Shown here piece after piece: positions 41,932-52,500 of a stretch of 64,000 nucleotides of DNA. How positions within the stretch are numbered: position 1 is the first letter of the stretch; each line of letters opens with the position of its first letter. The notes under the pieces were generated by a model. It was not told the origin of the DNA. It saw only the letters and a program-made list of their open reading frames with translations, and ran no database searches. The translations under genes were made by a program, and so were the position numbers. This DNA is from CAWUIO01 sp963922455 (GTDB taxonomy: Bacteria; Bacteroidota; Bacteroidia; Cytophagales; Microscillaceae). The stretch covers positions 33,585 to 97,584 of the forward strand of contig CAWUIO010000007.1 of the NCBI GenBank assembly GCA_963922455.1, given 5' to 3'.

Positions 41932-44106
41932 CTACACCCTAATTCCAATCACTAAAATATCATCGGTTTGCCGATAATCTCCTTGCCAATTATCTAACTC
42001 CTCGACAAGTCTTTCTTTTTGGGTTTTCATATCGAGGGGGCTTATTCTTTGTAAAAATTCCCGGAAATCTTTCTTGTAGTACTTTCTCCCTTTTTCTCCC
42101 CCAAACTGGTCCTGGTAACCATCTGAAAATATATAAAAGGCATCCCCTTCTTTAATATCTATCTGATGGGACTCAAACTTTTTACGTACTTTGTATTGAT
42201 TACTCCCAATGGGAAATTTGGAACCTTTGATCTGTTGGATTTCTCCGTCACGGGCTATGATTAAAGGGTTATTAGCTCCTGAAAACGAAAGCCGCATATT
42301 TTGATCGTCAATAATCAAAATGGCAAGGTCCATACCATCATTAACGCCTTCTTTATGCAGTTTCATCACCAATTTACGGTCTAATACCGAGAGAATACGG
42401 CTGGGATTCGTGACCTTATTTTCATTGATAATCTCATCTAATAAAGCACTACCCATCACGGTCATAAAGGCCCCAGGTATTCCGTGCCCGGTACAATCGG
42501 CAGCTACGATAATTTTCAGGTAGACCGAATTTCGCTCTCCATCTTCTTTGGAAAAGGAGGACCGCTTTACTTCGCTGTACCAATAAAAATCGCCTGATAC
42601 GATGTCTTTGGGCCTTAAAAAAATGAAACTGTCTTTAAAATTACTCGTGATGGCATCGGCATTTCCCAAAATTGCCCTTTGGATGCGACTGGCGTAATTG
42701 ATACTGGAGGTGATATCTTGGTTTTTCTTTTCTATGATCTCATTCTGCATGACGATCTCACTCTTCTGCCTTTCCAGTTCCAGATTTTTGTGGAAAATCT
42801 CGGCTGTTCGCTGTGTAACCCTTTGCTCCAGTGTGGAGCTCAATTCCTCAACAATCGAGAAAGAACGAGCATATTTAATAGACAAGGCCAGAGATTGGGC
42901 AAAGCTGAAGAGTAATAAGCCGTAGGGAACCCAATAGCCCGTTTGGATAACGTGAATGCTATATAAAATATCATTACTTACCGTCAAAAAGAAAATCAGA
43001 TAGCCAAACAAGAAAATATAGGCTGCATTTCTACGGTGCCAAATTGCCTTGGTAAGCGCATAGAGCACGTATAAGCCCAAAGCAACCATAATGTACTGTA
43101 CATAGGGAGTTGTCTGCGAAAAGACTAAAACTGGGGTAAATAAAACTAATGCCGTTAGGACACCAAACACGGCATCAACCACCTTTAATAGCTTCTTGGA
43201 AAACTCTTGGGGGTAGACGGAATAGAAAAACCGAAAGAATATGGGAAATCCAACATACAAAGTCAGGTACTCCAAGCGATAGGTCAACTCCCAAGGTGTC
43301 TCGGGAAATAAGTGTAGAAAATACCTTTCGTCGGTAATTAAGGTGCGGAACCCTAAAATCAGACTCGTTAAACTAAAATAGAGGGCTGAGAGATCCTGCC
43401 TTCTCAATAAGAATATACCAAAGTGATACACCGCCATAATCAACAAGCTTCCCGCCAGGAGAATATCCACGGTCACCAAGCGGTCCCTGCGTACTTCAAT
43501 CTGAGTTTTGGGGCCTAACTGAATACTGTTGAGAAAACCACCCAACTTATGATGAAAATTGGAAACTTGAATAGAAATGTCCAGGGTATCAGACTTTACG
43601 GGCAGGTTACATACCTTGGGTAAGACATAGGGCTGCATTCGCTCTCGGCTGGCCCCTACCCGCCCGTTGGTGGTGATTAAGTGATTATTGGCATAGAGTT
43701 CGTAAGCAGTACCAAAATTTAATAAGAACAAAGCCACTTCCTGTATGGAGTCAGGTAATAGTATACGTAGTTGATAGGTACCATAGCCCTGTCCTGGCAG
43801 GTTTTGACCGTCCAGGGTGTATTGGTTCCAAGAGGAAGGAACATTCCCGTAGATTAATTGCCGGGGGGCAGCTGGGCTCTTCTCAGGCGTATTTAGAAAA
43901 CGTTTCCAATAAAACTCCCAAGTACCGTCAATTCTCACCACGCCTTGACGGTCAAAATCCCAGTGCCGCAAATCCAATACCCCTTTCTCTGCTTGGGGAA
44001 ATGCCGGAGGATTTACGTGCATACCCATCCAGGAACCTAACCCTACGAGTATGAGCAAAAAAGTATAGAGGCTCTGGTTATTCAAGGTTTTGTTGATTGG
44101 CGTCAC
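41932..44106 (-). CDS. 7TM-DISM receptor with SpoIIE-type PP2C phosphatase
   Basis: 724 residues, GTG start at 44106. One N-terminal hydrophobic helix (~13-30), periplasmic jelly-roll ligand domain ~45-195 (FYWKRFLNTPEK ... YELYANNHLI), seven TM helices ~210-405, coiled coil ~410-470, and a SpoIIE phosphatase ~475-724 with metal-binding motifs KDIVSGDFYWYSE, AADCTGHGIPGAFM and IFSDGYQDQFGGEKG. A transmembrane sensor that probably dephosphorylates an anti-sigma antagonist-like or other Ser/Thr-phosphoprotein; target not nearby. Confidence 0.9.
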   Translation of the reverse strand: MTPINKTLNNQSLYTFLLILVGLGSWMGMHVNPPAFPQAEKGVLDLRHWDFDRQGVVRIDGTWEFYWKRFLNTPEKSPAAPRQLIYGNVPSSWNQYTLDGQNLPGQGYGTYQLRILLPDSIQEVALFLLNFGTAYELYANNHLITTNGRVGASRERMQPYVLPKVCNLPVKSDTLDISIQVSNFHHKLGGFLNSIQLGPKTQIEVRRDRLVTVDILLAGSLLIMAVYHFGIFLLRRQDLSALYFSLTSLILGFRTLITDERYFLHLFPETPWELTYRLEYLTLYVGFPIFFRFFYSVYPQEFSKKLLKVVDAVFGVLTALVLFTPVLVFSQTTPYVQYIMVALGLYVLYALTKAIWHRRNAAYIFLFGYLIFFLTVSNDILYSIHVIQTGYWVPYGLLLFSFAQSLALSIKYARSFSIVEELSSTLEQRVTQRTAEIFHKNLELERQKSEIVMQNEIIEKKNQDITSSINYASRIQRAILGNADAITSNFKDSFIFLRPKDIVSGDFYWYSEVKRSSFSKEDGERNSVYLKIIVAADCTGHGIPGAFMTVMGSALLDEIINENKVTNPSRILSVLDRKLVMKLHKEGVNDGMDLAILIIDDQNMRLSFSGANNPLIIARDGEIQQIKGSKFPIGSNQYKVRKKFESHQIDIKEGDAFYIFSDGYQDQFGGEKGRKYYKKDFREFLQRISPLDMKTQKERLVEELDNWQGDYRQTDDILVIGIRV

Positions 44107-44166
44107 ATGTATAGCGTAAAAATCGTACCATGAGACGCTTGAAGTAATTTTTTAAATCTTAATCCT

Positions 44167-44174
44167 TATTTTTG
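44167..44174 (+). promoter_or_regulatory. Putative -7 box of priA (TATTTTTG)
   Basis: TAnnTTTG match with a TTG 25 bp upstream (44139-44141), slightly wider than usual. 123 bp before the priA ATG. Confidence 0.4.
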
Positions 44175-44296
44175 CAGTTGTCATTCGCTTTCTTACAAAT
44201 CAAGAAAGCCTTAGTCTTTCTTTTTTTTCACACCACCCTACGGGCTTCAAGCACTGAACAATTGAACTTTTTGATCCCTAAAAGTCTTACTTGATC

Positions 44297-46816
44297 ATGA
44301 GTAACGCAAGCAACCCTAAGCCCGAACATGCTCCTCAGCAAACAAGTAGCATTTACGTAAATGTATTACTCCCAGTTCCCATACCTAAGCTTTTTACCTA
44401 CCGGGTTCCGGATGAATTTAGCCCTCATATTCAGATTGGTAGCCGAGTTATTGTCCCGTTTGGGAATCGTAAAGTACTCACGGCCTTGGTGGCAAAAATC
44501 CATAAAGAAGCGCCTCAAAATTATAAAGCCAAGGAGGTTCTTGACCTTCTCGATACCGAGCCTTTGATCAAACCTAAACAGCTTGAGCTCTTTCAATGGA
44601 TGGCCGACTACTACATGTGCTATCCAGGAGAAGTTATGCAAGTTGCCCTACCTTCTGGATTAAAAATATCTAGCCAGTCCAAAATTCAGTTGAGGCCCGA
44701 TATCGAGTTTTTGCCCGATATGTATACCGAAAAAGAATGGCAATTGATTGGTCATTTGGAAGAATCGCAAGGCATGACCTATCAAGAGGCCTCCCGAGCC
44801 ATTGAAGTAAAAAATGTATACACCATAATCAAGTCCTTGATCCAAAAGAATGCCATTTTGGTTTATGAAGAGTTAAGGGAAAAATACCAGCCTAAAGTGA
44901 TTAAAAAAGTCAAACTTAGTCGGGATTTTCTCACAAAACCTGAACTGGAAAGACTATCTAAATCTCTTGACCCTAAACCTAAGCAGCAGGATATCCTTAT
45001 GTTTTACCTGGAGGAGGTCTCGGTATTGCGTGATTGGGTATTAAACGAACAGGGTTTAGAGAAAAAGATTATAAACCAAAACCCTAAATTATCTAGCTCT
45101 TCCCTGAAAACACTTATTAAGAATAAGGTATTTGTGGAGTTTGAAGAAACGGTATCCCGTTTTGCCGATTACACTATAGAGGATTTTCCCAACACGAGTC
45201 TCTCTCCCGCCCAAGAAAAGGCCAGTCAAGAAATTATGCACCTTTTTGAAGAAAAGGATATCGTTTTACTGCACGGGGTTACAGGTAGTGGTAAGACGGA
45301 AATTTATGTAGACCTTATTCAAAAAGTGCTGGCTGGGGGCTCGCAAGTCTTGTATCTCCTGCCTGAAATTGCCCTTACCACTCAAATTGTTAGTCGTCTC
45401 CGCAAGGTGTTTGGCAATCAAATGGGCGTTTATCACTCCAAGTTTTCGGATAATGAGCGGGTGGAGGTTTGGCAAAATGTAGTCCAGGGCACCTTCAGTT
45501 TTGTGGTGGGGGTCCGCTCATCTATTTTTCTGCCCTTTGATAATTTAGGCCTTATCATCGTAGATGAGGAACACGAAAGTTCGTACAAACAGTATGACCC
45601 AGCCCCTCGATACCATGCCCGGGATATGGCCATGGTCTTGGCCCGTCAACAACACGGAAAAGTACTCTTGGGTTCGGCTACTCCCTCGGCAGAAACCTAC
45701 CATCGGGCCCGACAAGGCATGTACGGGCTAGTAGAATTAAGTGAGCGCTACGGCACTGCCCAACTTCCTACAATTGAACTCATTGACTTAAAGGCCGAAA
45801 AAAGGGCCAAAACCCTTCAAGGACATTTCTCTTCTACCCTGGTGAAGCAAATCCGGGAAGTCTTGGCCAAGGGTGAGCAGGTCATGTTGTTTCAGAATAG
45901 AAGAGGCTATTCTCCCTATATGTCTTGTAGGGAATGCGCCTGGATACCCAAATGTGAGAATTGTGATGTGAGCCTTACCTACCATATGTACCACAATGAA
46001 CTGCGTTGCCACTACTGCGGCCATCGGGAAGAGCCCCCGCGAACGTGCCCTTCCTGTGGCTCCACTCACCTGGAAACCGTAGGGCTCGGTACCGAAAAAA
46101 TTGAGGATGACCTAAAATTAATGATCCCGGAAGCCCGTATCCAGCGCATGGATTTGGACACTACCCGGAAGAAAGATGCTTACCAGCAAATTATCCGGGA
46201 TTTCGAAAATCGGGATATTGATATTTTAGTAGGGACTCAGATGATCAGTAAAGGCCTGGATTTTGATAATGTGAGCCTCGTAGGTATATTTGACGCCGAC
46301 CGAATGATCCACTTCCCCGATTTTCGGGCCCACGAAAGAGCCTTTCAGATTATGACTCAGGTAAGTGGTCGGGCCGGGCGTAAGGAAAAACTGGGGAAAG
46401 TTCTCATCCAGACTTATGACCCGCAGCATAGTATCTTGGGAAAAGTATTGCGACAGGACTACTATGGCATGTTTCACGCGGAAATTGAGGACCGATCCTA
46501 CTTTTTTTACCCTCCTTTTACCCGCTTAATCCGGCTTACGTGCAAGCATGTAAGCCGGGATATAAGCCAGGATGCCGCACGGCTCTTGGCCAATAAACTC
46601 ATCGAGAAACTGGGAAAGGCCCGAGTCTTAGGGCCAGAAGCCGGCATTATCAACCGAATACGGAACCAGTATATCTTTAATATTTTAATCAAATTAGAAC
46701 GGGAAAAGATAGACCTGGCAACGGTAAAACGCTTTATTTACGCCAAAGTCGAGGATGTTATCACGTCGCGGGTGTATAAGAAAGTACAGATCGTGATCGA
46801 TGTAGACCCTATGTAA
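44297..46816 (+). CDS. priA: Primosomal replication-restart helicase PriA
   Basis: 839 residues from ATG at 44297 (TTG at 44291 less likely). N-terminal 3'-end-binding domain (VNVLLPVPIPKLFTYRVP), Walker A LLHGVTGSGKTEIYV, DEEH box IIVDEEHESSYK, zinc-binding cysteines CRECAWIPKCENC and CHYCGH...CPSC, QxxGRAGR-type motif MTQVSGRAGR. It reloads the replisome at stalled forks. Monocistronic. Confidence 0.97.
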   Translation: MSNASNPKPEHAPQQTSSIYVNVLLPVPIPKLFTYRVPDEFSPHIQIGSRVIVPFGNRKVLTALVAKIHKEAPQNYKAKEVLDLLDTEPLIKPKQLELFQWMADYYMCYPGEVMQVALPSGLKISSQSKIQLRPDIEFLPDMYTEKEWQLIGHLEESQGMTYQEASRAIEVKNVYTIIKSLIQKNAILVYEELREKYQPKVIKKVKLSRDFLTKPELERLSKSLDPKPKQQDILMFYLEEVSVLRDWVLNEQGLEKKIINQNPKLSSSSLKTLIKNKVFVEFEETVSRFADYTIEDFPNTSLSPAQEKASQEIMHLFEEKDIVLLHGVTGSGKTEIYVDLIQKVLAGGSQVLYLLPEIALTTQIVSRLRKVFGNQMGVYHSKFSDNERVEVWQNVVQGTFSFVVGVRSSIFLPFDNLGLIIVDEEHESSYKQYDPAPRYHARDMAMVLARQQHGKVLLGSATPSAETYHRARQGMYGLVELSERYGTAQLPTIELIDLKAEKRAKTLQGHFSSTLVKQIREVLAKGEQVMLFQNRRGYSPYMSCRECAWIPKCENCDVSLTYHMYHNELRCHYCGHREEPPRTCPSCGSTHLETVGLGTEKIEDDLKLMIPEARIQRMDLDTTRKKDAYQQIIRDFENRDIDILVGTQMISKGLDFDNVSLVGIFDADRMIHFPDFRAHERAFQIMTQVSGRAGRKEKLGKVLIQTYDPQHSILGKVLRQDYYGMFHAEIEDRSYFFYPPFTRLIRLTCKHVSRDISQDAARLLANKLIEKLGKARVLGPEAGIINRIRNQYIFNILIKLEREKIDLATVKRFIYAKVEDVITSRVYKKVQIVIDVDPM

Positions 46817-46962
46817 AATAGTTTATGCCTTACCCTGAATATAAAAAGGGATATACCGCAAATAGACATGTTTTTATCTAAGGTAGATTAGTTTCCAAAA
46901 ATACCTGAGCAATGTAAAGTAGGTACGATTTCAAAAGCTAGCTTTTAATCCAAAAAAGAAAG

Positions 46963-47964
46963 CTATCCCTCCTTGGGCACTCCTTTAATCTGGATTAACT
47001 TTAAAAGTGTAAGGGTTAATTTTTCAAAATCTTCATAACTCCTACGCACCGCATATACGTGAGCTCCAATTGCTCCGTCGGCTGGTTTTAAAAGAAAAAT
47101 TGGTTTACGGGCTTCCATGGACATGGGAGCCAAGCTCCGATAATGTTTTAAGAGGCCAATACAATTAGGATCATCTTCAACTTGTACATTTTCTTCTTTT
47201 TCCCTATCCAAGACAAACTGCTCGTATATTTTTGGGATACGGTTGGCCCATTTTAAATAGGATTTTACGGGACGGCTTTCTTTGGCCGTGTATTGCATGA
47301 CCACATAACCAATTGCTTTCATAGCTTGATGAGGAATAATTATCTTTTCGGGCTTGGGGTTTTTTGAAGCCCTCAAGCCCCAACCCCCTTGCCATTTTTT
47401 TAAAGTTGTTCCTAAGTTTTTAACCCCTTGCAGAGAAAAAAGATCCGAACCCACTGGTATAACAATATGACTGGTACTCACCAATACTGCCCGGTTGATC
47501 GCCCCTAAATTAGGACCTACATCAACCAATACCAGATCTGCTTTCCACTGTTCGCATACATCCTGAATGATGGTATGAAAAATTGAGATGATTTTAAAGG
47601 AGTATATATCCCCATCTAAGCATTTCAACCAAGCATCACTCAATTTGTCCTCAAATGTAGAGAGTGATAAATTACCTACCACCAAACCAATATTCTCATT
47701 AATTTTCTCAATATGGGCCCCTGAATAGCCATTTCCTTCTGTAATAGGGGTTATGGCATCCAAAACTGTAAGGGACTCCGTTTCATCTAGTAAAATTTCA
47801 TCTAATCGTTCTGGATCGAGAAATAAAGCGGATAAATTAGATTGGGGATCTAAATCCATAATTATGACCCGCTTTCCCATCTCTGAGAGCATCCAGGCTA
47901 TATTATATACCATTGTGGTTTTACCAACCCCGCCTTTGTTATTAAAAAATGTCACAGTTTTCAT
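46963..47964 (-). CDS. ParA-family ATPase, orphan
   Basis: 333 residues from ATG at 47964 (a TTG at 47970 precedes it). Deviant Walker A FFNNKGGVGKTTM, switch I DLDPQSNLSALFLD, Walker B-like DLVLVDVGPNLGAINRAVL. The C-terminal ~130 residues (IIIPHQAMKAIGYVV ... PKIYEQFVLDREKEE ... VRRSYEDFEKLTLTL) are longer than in chromosomal ParA and resemble phage/plasmid or defence-associated ParA-like ATPases. No parB is adjacent. The start overlaps the stop of the upstream AlbA-type gene by 4 bp (ATGA), so the two are coupled. Confidence 0.85.
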   Translation of the reverse strand: MKTVTFFNNKGGVGKTTMVYNIAWMLSEMGKRVIIMDLDPQSNLSALFLDPERLDEILLDETESLTVLDAITPITEGNGYSGAHIEKINENIGLVVGNLSLSTFEDKLSDAWLKCLDGDIYSFKIISIFHTIIQDVCEQWKADLVLVDVGPNLGAINRAVLVSTSHIVIPVGSDLFSLQGVKNLGTTLKKWQGGWGLRASKNPKPEKIIIPHQAMKAIGYVVMQYTAKESRPVKSYLKWANRIPKIYEQFVLDREKEENVQVEDDPNCIGLLKHYRSLAPMSMEARKPIFLLKPADGAIGAHVYAVRRSYEDFEKLTLTLLKLIQIKGVPKEG

Positions 47965-48992
47965 ATCCAAGAAGGGTTTATTTTAACTGTAACCTGAAAT
48001 TGAGTTAAATTTTCCAAAGTAAATTCGGCAGCGGGGTTACCATTTTCTATTAGCTTCTTTTGGGCATAAATAATTCCAAAATTAAAACGGTTTATATAGC
48101 CCAGGGTTTTCATGATCTCTGCTAAAACCGGATTACGATAGTCACTTACATTTGGAAAGTTGTCAGGCCTTGCATCCCCATACAGGCCACCTGGGTTGTT
48201 TATTTCAATCCTATCTAATAATTGAGTAATACGGATTGGTGCGTTACTTTCGTAATCCCGGTGCATAAAAGCATTCATGATCAACTCCCTGAGACTATCA
48301 TAAGGGTAATTGTACACTTGGGTATCGCGCATGGAGCCTGATATTCGAACGGGTTTAGAAAGAATTAGGTTGGTAGTCACAAAACTCTCTATGCTGCGCA
48401 AAACTTCGTACAAAGGACCTCTAAACTCCTTTTGAACGCTTACTTTATCTAAATCTAACTCCCGGCTGTCTACCTTCAAAAATTGCACGTAAGCGCCTGG
48501 GAAGAATTGTAGGGGTTCTATTCCAAAAAAAAGCAGTCCAGCATTACTCGGGCAATTCTTATTTAGGTCAAAAAGCCTCAATGAGGCGAGCTTTTGCTCA
48601 ATCTCTCGATGATTTTGAGATAGAATATCACGACTTATAGCCTGTGGTATATATTCTAACTCAATAATAGAAATATTAAGATCACTTAACTGACTAATCG
48701 GGGCTGGTCTCGCGTCCCAGTTTTTAGCCAAGGCAGTTCTTTTCTGAATTAAAATTCGTTCCTCACTTTCATTAGCAACAGCTTGTCTAGGGCCTACTCT
48801 TACATATATTTTACCATTGTATTTCACTGGAGGATTTTCGGATGGAATTACCTCTATAACCACAACATTACCATCGGGCAGTTGAAAAACGGGACTGACT
48901 TTGAAAACGGGAGGAGGCAAAAGGTTCCCATTTGAACGGATGTTCCCTATATTTTTGAGCACATCATCATCAATTGTCATACCATCAGGCAT
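47961..48992 (-). CDS. AlbA_2/Schlafen-type ATP-binding regulator, N-terminally damaged
   Basis: 343 residues from ATG at 48992. Matches the AlbA_2 ATP-binding/transcriptional regulator family: VVVIEVIPSENPPVKYNGKIYVRVGPRQAVANESEERIL, then GLLFFGIEP, YPYDSLRELIMNAFMHRDYE (HATPase-like helix), RIEINNPGGLYG. Homology continues upstream of the ATG in the same frame (KSGFILLGVNDKG, HADLYEHQ), up to an in-frame TAG at 49074-49076. The usual first ~60 residues with E-x-x-EFK are missing. A TTTT run at 49062-49065 could be a frameshift site. So the gene may be truncated or frameshifted, or use an unusual start. Confidence 0.75.
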   Translation of the reverse strand: MPDGMTIDDDVLKNIGNIRSNGNLLPPPVFKVSPVFQLPDGNVVVIEVIPSENPPVKYNGKIYVRVGPRQAVANESEERILIQKRTALAKNWDARPAPISQLSDLNISIIELEYIPQAISRDILSQNHREIEQKLASLRLFDLNKNCPSNAGLLFFGIEPLQFFPGAYVQFLKVDSRELDLDKVSVQKEFRGPLYEVLRSIESFVTTNLILSKPVRISGSMRDTQVYNYPYDSLRELIMNAFMHRDYESNAPIRITQLLDRIEINNPGGLYGDARPDNFPNVSDYRNPVLAEIMKTLGYINRFNFGIIYAQKKLIENGNPAAEFTLENLTQFQVTVKINPSWI

Positions 48993-49050
48993 GCCTTTAT
49001 CATTAACCCCAAGTAATATAAACCCTGACTTTTTTTGGTGCTCATAAAGA

Positions 49051-49206
49051 TCAGCATGAGCTTTTAAACAAAGCTAAATCTGGTTCAAGTTCAGATAGCG
49101 TGCCTAAGTGTATAGGGTTTTGGATGCTAAAAATATACGCATGGCTCAATACTTTATTTATAGGTCGGTTTACCCTATTTAGAAAAGCGGTATGTTTACT
49201 TCCCAT
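49051..49206 (-). CDS. Possible short ORF or displaced 5' part of the AlbA gene
   Basis: 51 residues from ATG at 49206, starting MGSKHTAFLNRVNRPINKV and running in another frame into the AlbA coding region, ending at TGA 49051-49053. One base removed from the T4 run at 49062 would fuse it to the AlbA frame. It does not clearly match the expected N-terminus, so it may be unrelated. The rest of the gap (49207-49403) shows nothing recognisable. Confidence 0.3.
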   Translation of the reverse strand: MGSKHTAFLNRVNRPINKVLSHAYIFSIQNPIHLGTLSELEPDLALFKSSC

Positions 49207-49403
49207 TTGGGTTCTTACACATGATGTGTCCTCTTACGAGCTCCATGCCTTTCTCCGCTAAGTTCCCCCCTTTGGCCATCGTATGGTATTCGGAAACCAG
49301 CATGGGCCTAGGTTCGGGAGCGAGGGACATGGTTGTACGATTAAATTTTCAATCGAGTACTTCTATGAATTTAGCCAAAAATGAGCAATTTAAATTCCTT
49401 TTT

Positions 49404-49534
49404 GGCTTAGGGATAGAGCCATTTGTTTGAGCCCGCCGCTGGATTGCGCGGAGCCGGCGAGTGGCGAAAGCCCGGCCCGCGCCCGGCACGTATGCCTCAC
49501 GAAAGCCTATTCGTAATTAGCGCGGGCAAGCCCC
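49404..49534 (-). repeat. Structured repeat SR, copy 10 (subfamily B)
   Basis: Minus strand GGGGCTTGCCCGCGC ... CTATCCCTAAGCC. Closing helix GGCTT/AAGCC; second helix CCCGCGC/GCGCGGG; third helix CTCGCCG/CGGCGGG. It starts one base after the ileS stop codon, sense, so it must be part of any ileS 3' UTR. Confidence 0.92.
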
Positions 49535-49535
49535 T

Positions 49536-52500
49536 TTATTCTTGAATGGTAGTCGCTACTTCAATGTTAACCGACATCTCGATCTCTTCGATGGAGAAAG
49601 TCTCAGCATCTGATAGATTTTCGTGGAAAGCTAAACTTAAAGCTTGAGTTTCGGTATTGATGTAGTCCTGGAAGGTATGCAAGGAGTCCTGCAAAAACGT
49701 ATCGGTACTTTGTACTTCAATCTTGATTTTGTCTTGCACCTCCAATTTTTTGTCTTTACGAAGGTTTTGAATCCGGTTTACAAAGTCGCGGGCGATCCCT
49801 TCTTTTTTAAGCGCATCGGTCAACTCCAAATCTAAGGCTACGGTCAGGCCACGCTCGCTGGCCACCGAAAAGCCCTCCACTTCCTCCGACTGGATGATGA
49901 CATCTTCCAATTCCAGTTCATAGCCCTCTTTGGTGAATTTTCCTTTTTGTTCAATCTCTCGGATATCCTCCTTGGTGAAGGACTGGATCACCTTAGCTAC
50001 ATTTTTCATCTCCTTTTTAAAGCGGGCCCCCAAGGTTTTGAAATTGGGTTTTACACTTTTTACCAAGATGCCGGCATCATCGCCCACAAACTCAATCGCT
50101 TTGATGTTGACTTCATTGGTGATCAACTCGCCTACCGCTTCAATATTTTCCTGGGTTTTGGCATCCAAAACCGGAATTAATAACTTTTTCAAAGGCTGGC
50201 GCACCCGAACCTGGGCGTTTTTGCGTAAGGAGTGGGCCAATGAGGATACTCTTTGCGCCATTTCCATCTTAGCTTCCAACTCGGTATCGATCCAGCTGGC
50301 ATCGGCTTCGGGGAAGTTGACCAGGTGTACCGACTCTAGGCTATTGCGTCCCGTCACTGCGTTTAGGTCTTGATACAAGCGCTCCGAGTAGAACGGCATA
50401 ATTGGTGAGGACAATTTGGCAATCACCTCAAGGCAGGTGTACAAAGTCTGATAGGCCGCTTTCTTGTCCTCATTGTACTCTCCCTTCCAGAAACGTTTGC
50501 GGTTGAGGCGCACGTACCAATTACTCAGGTCGTCCATGGTAAAATCTTGGATCAATCGGGCGGCTTTGGTAGGCTCATACTCTTCGTAAGCCTCATCTAC
50601 CTGCTGGACCAGACTGTTCAACTTGGATAAAATCCAGCGGTCACTTTCCGGACGTTTTTCTCTCAGAATTTCTCCATCTTCGTAAGCAAAGGCATCCAAA
50701 TTGGCATATAGGGCAAAGAAGGAGTAGGTATTGCGCAGGGTGCCAAAGAAACGGCGCAGTACTTCCTCAATCCCACTGAGGTCAAACTTTAAGTTATCCC
50801 AAGGGTTGGCATTGCTGATCATGTACCAACGGGTGGCATCGGCCCCGTATTTGCCTAGGGTCTCAAAGGGGTCAACGGCATTGCCTAAACGTTTCGACAT
50901 TTTGCGGCCGTCTTTGTCAAGTACCAAACCGGTAGACACTACATTTTTAAAAGCAATGGAGTCAAACACCATCCCGGCAATGGCGTGGAGGGTAAAAAAC
51001 CAGCCCCGGGTTTGGTCTACCCCCTCCGAGATAAAATCGGCTGGGTAGGCATTTTGGAAATCTTCTTCGTTTTGGAAGGGATAGTGAAATTGCGCATAAG
51101 GCATGGAGCCTGAGTCAAACCAAACATCGATCAGGTCTTTTTCTCGGTGCATGGGCTGGCCACTTGGCGATACCAAGACAATTTCATCTACATAAGGCCG
51201 GTGTAAGTCAAAGGAATTGGGCGAGAAAAACGCATCAATCACCTTCGAGTCCGTTACCGTGCCTTTCTCATCCTTTTTTAGCTCACGGATATATTCTTTG
51301 GCCCCAATGGGGTTTTCTTTCATCAAACCGGCTTCGCGGGCCTTTTCAATTTCTTCGTAGAGTTGGTAAACCGAGCCAATGCATAGCTCCTCCGTCCCGT
51401 CTTCAGTGCGCCAGATGGGCAGCGGGATTCCCCAATAGCGTTGGCGGGAGAGGTTCCAGTCTACCAGGTTTTCCAACCAGTTGCCAAAACGACCTTCTCC
51501 GGTAGCTTTTGGCTTCCAGTTGATAGTTTTATTAAGCTCTACCAGTCGGTCTTTGACGGCTGTAGTTTTAATAAACCAAGAGTCTAGCGGATAATAGAGT
51601 ACGGGTTTGTCTGTGCGCCAGCAGTGGGGGTAGGAGTGCACATACTTTTCTACCTTAAAGGCTTTGTTTTCGCCTTTTAGCTTAATGGCGATGAGTACGT
51701 CGGTCGATTTATAATTCGGATCGGCCAGGACCTCCTCGCTTTCGTATTCAGATTTTACATATTTGCCGGCAAAGTCACTTACCTCCTCCACAAAACGTCC
51801 CTGACGATTCACCAAGGGTACATCTTTGCCATTTTCGTCTTTAACCGTCACGGCGGGCACACCTTGTTGGGTCGTTACCCGAAAGTCATCGCCCCCAAAT
51901 AGGGTGGCCATATGGACAATCCCGGTACCGTCTTCGGTACTCACAAAATCACCGGCAATCACGCGGAAAGCTTTTTCTTCCAAATCGGGGCGGGTGACAT
52001 ACGGCATCAACTGCTCGTAGCGGATTTCCAGCAGTTTATCCCCAGTAAATTCCTCAGCAATTTCGAAGGGTATTTTCTTACCACCGGGGGTATAGTCTTC
52101 CAGTTTCAAATCTTTGGCCTTGGCAGAAAAGTATTTGGATACCAGGTCTTTGGCCAAAACTACCGAAACCGGCTCAAATGTGTAGGGATTAAAACTTTTT
52201 ACTTTGACGTAGGTGATCCTTTCCCCTACGGCCAGGGCCCCATTAGAAGGCAAGGTCCAAGGGGTGGTGGTCCAGGCCAGGATATACACTTGTTCGCCCG
52301 CGTCTTCATACAAAAAGTCGGAACGCTCTGTATGCTTTACCTTAAACTGGGCCACGACGGAGGTATCACTTACATCTCGGTAGGTACCCGGCATGTTCAA
52401 TTCGTGCGAACTTAGGCCTGTACCGGCTTTGGGTGAAAATGGCTGTACGGTGTAGCCTTTATACAGCCATCCTTTTTCGTGCAATTTCTTGAGGAGGTTC

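Noticed and set aside
46963..47964. Replication origin or plasmid partition locus at the ParA gene
   Set aside because: No parB, no parS-like inverted repeats, no dnaA or repA nearby.
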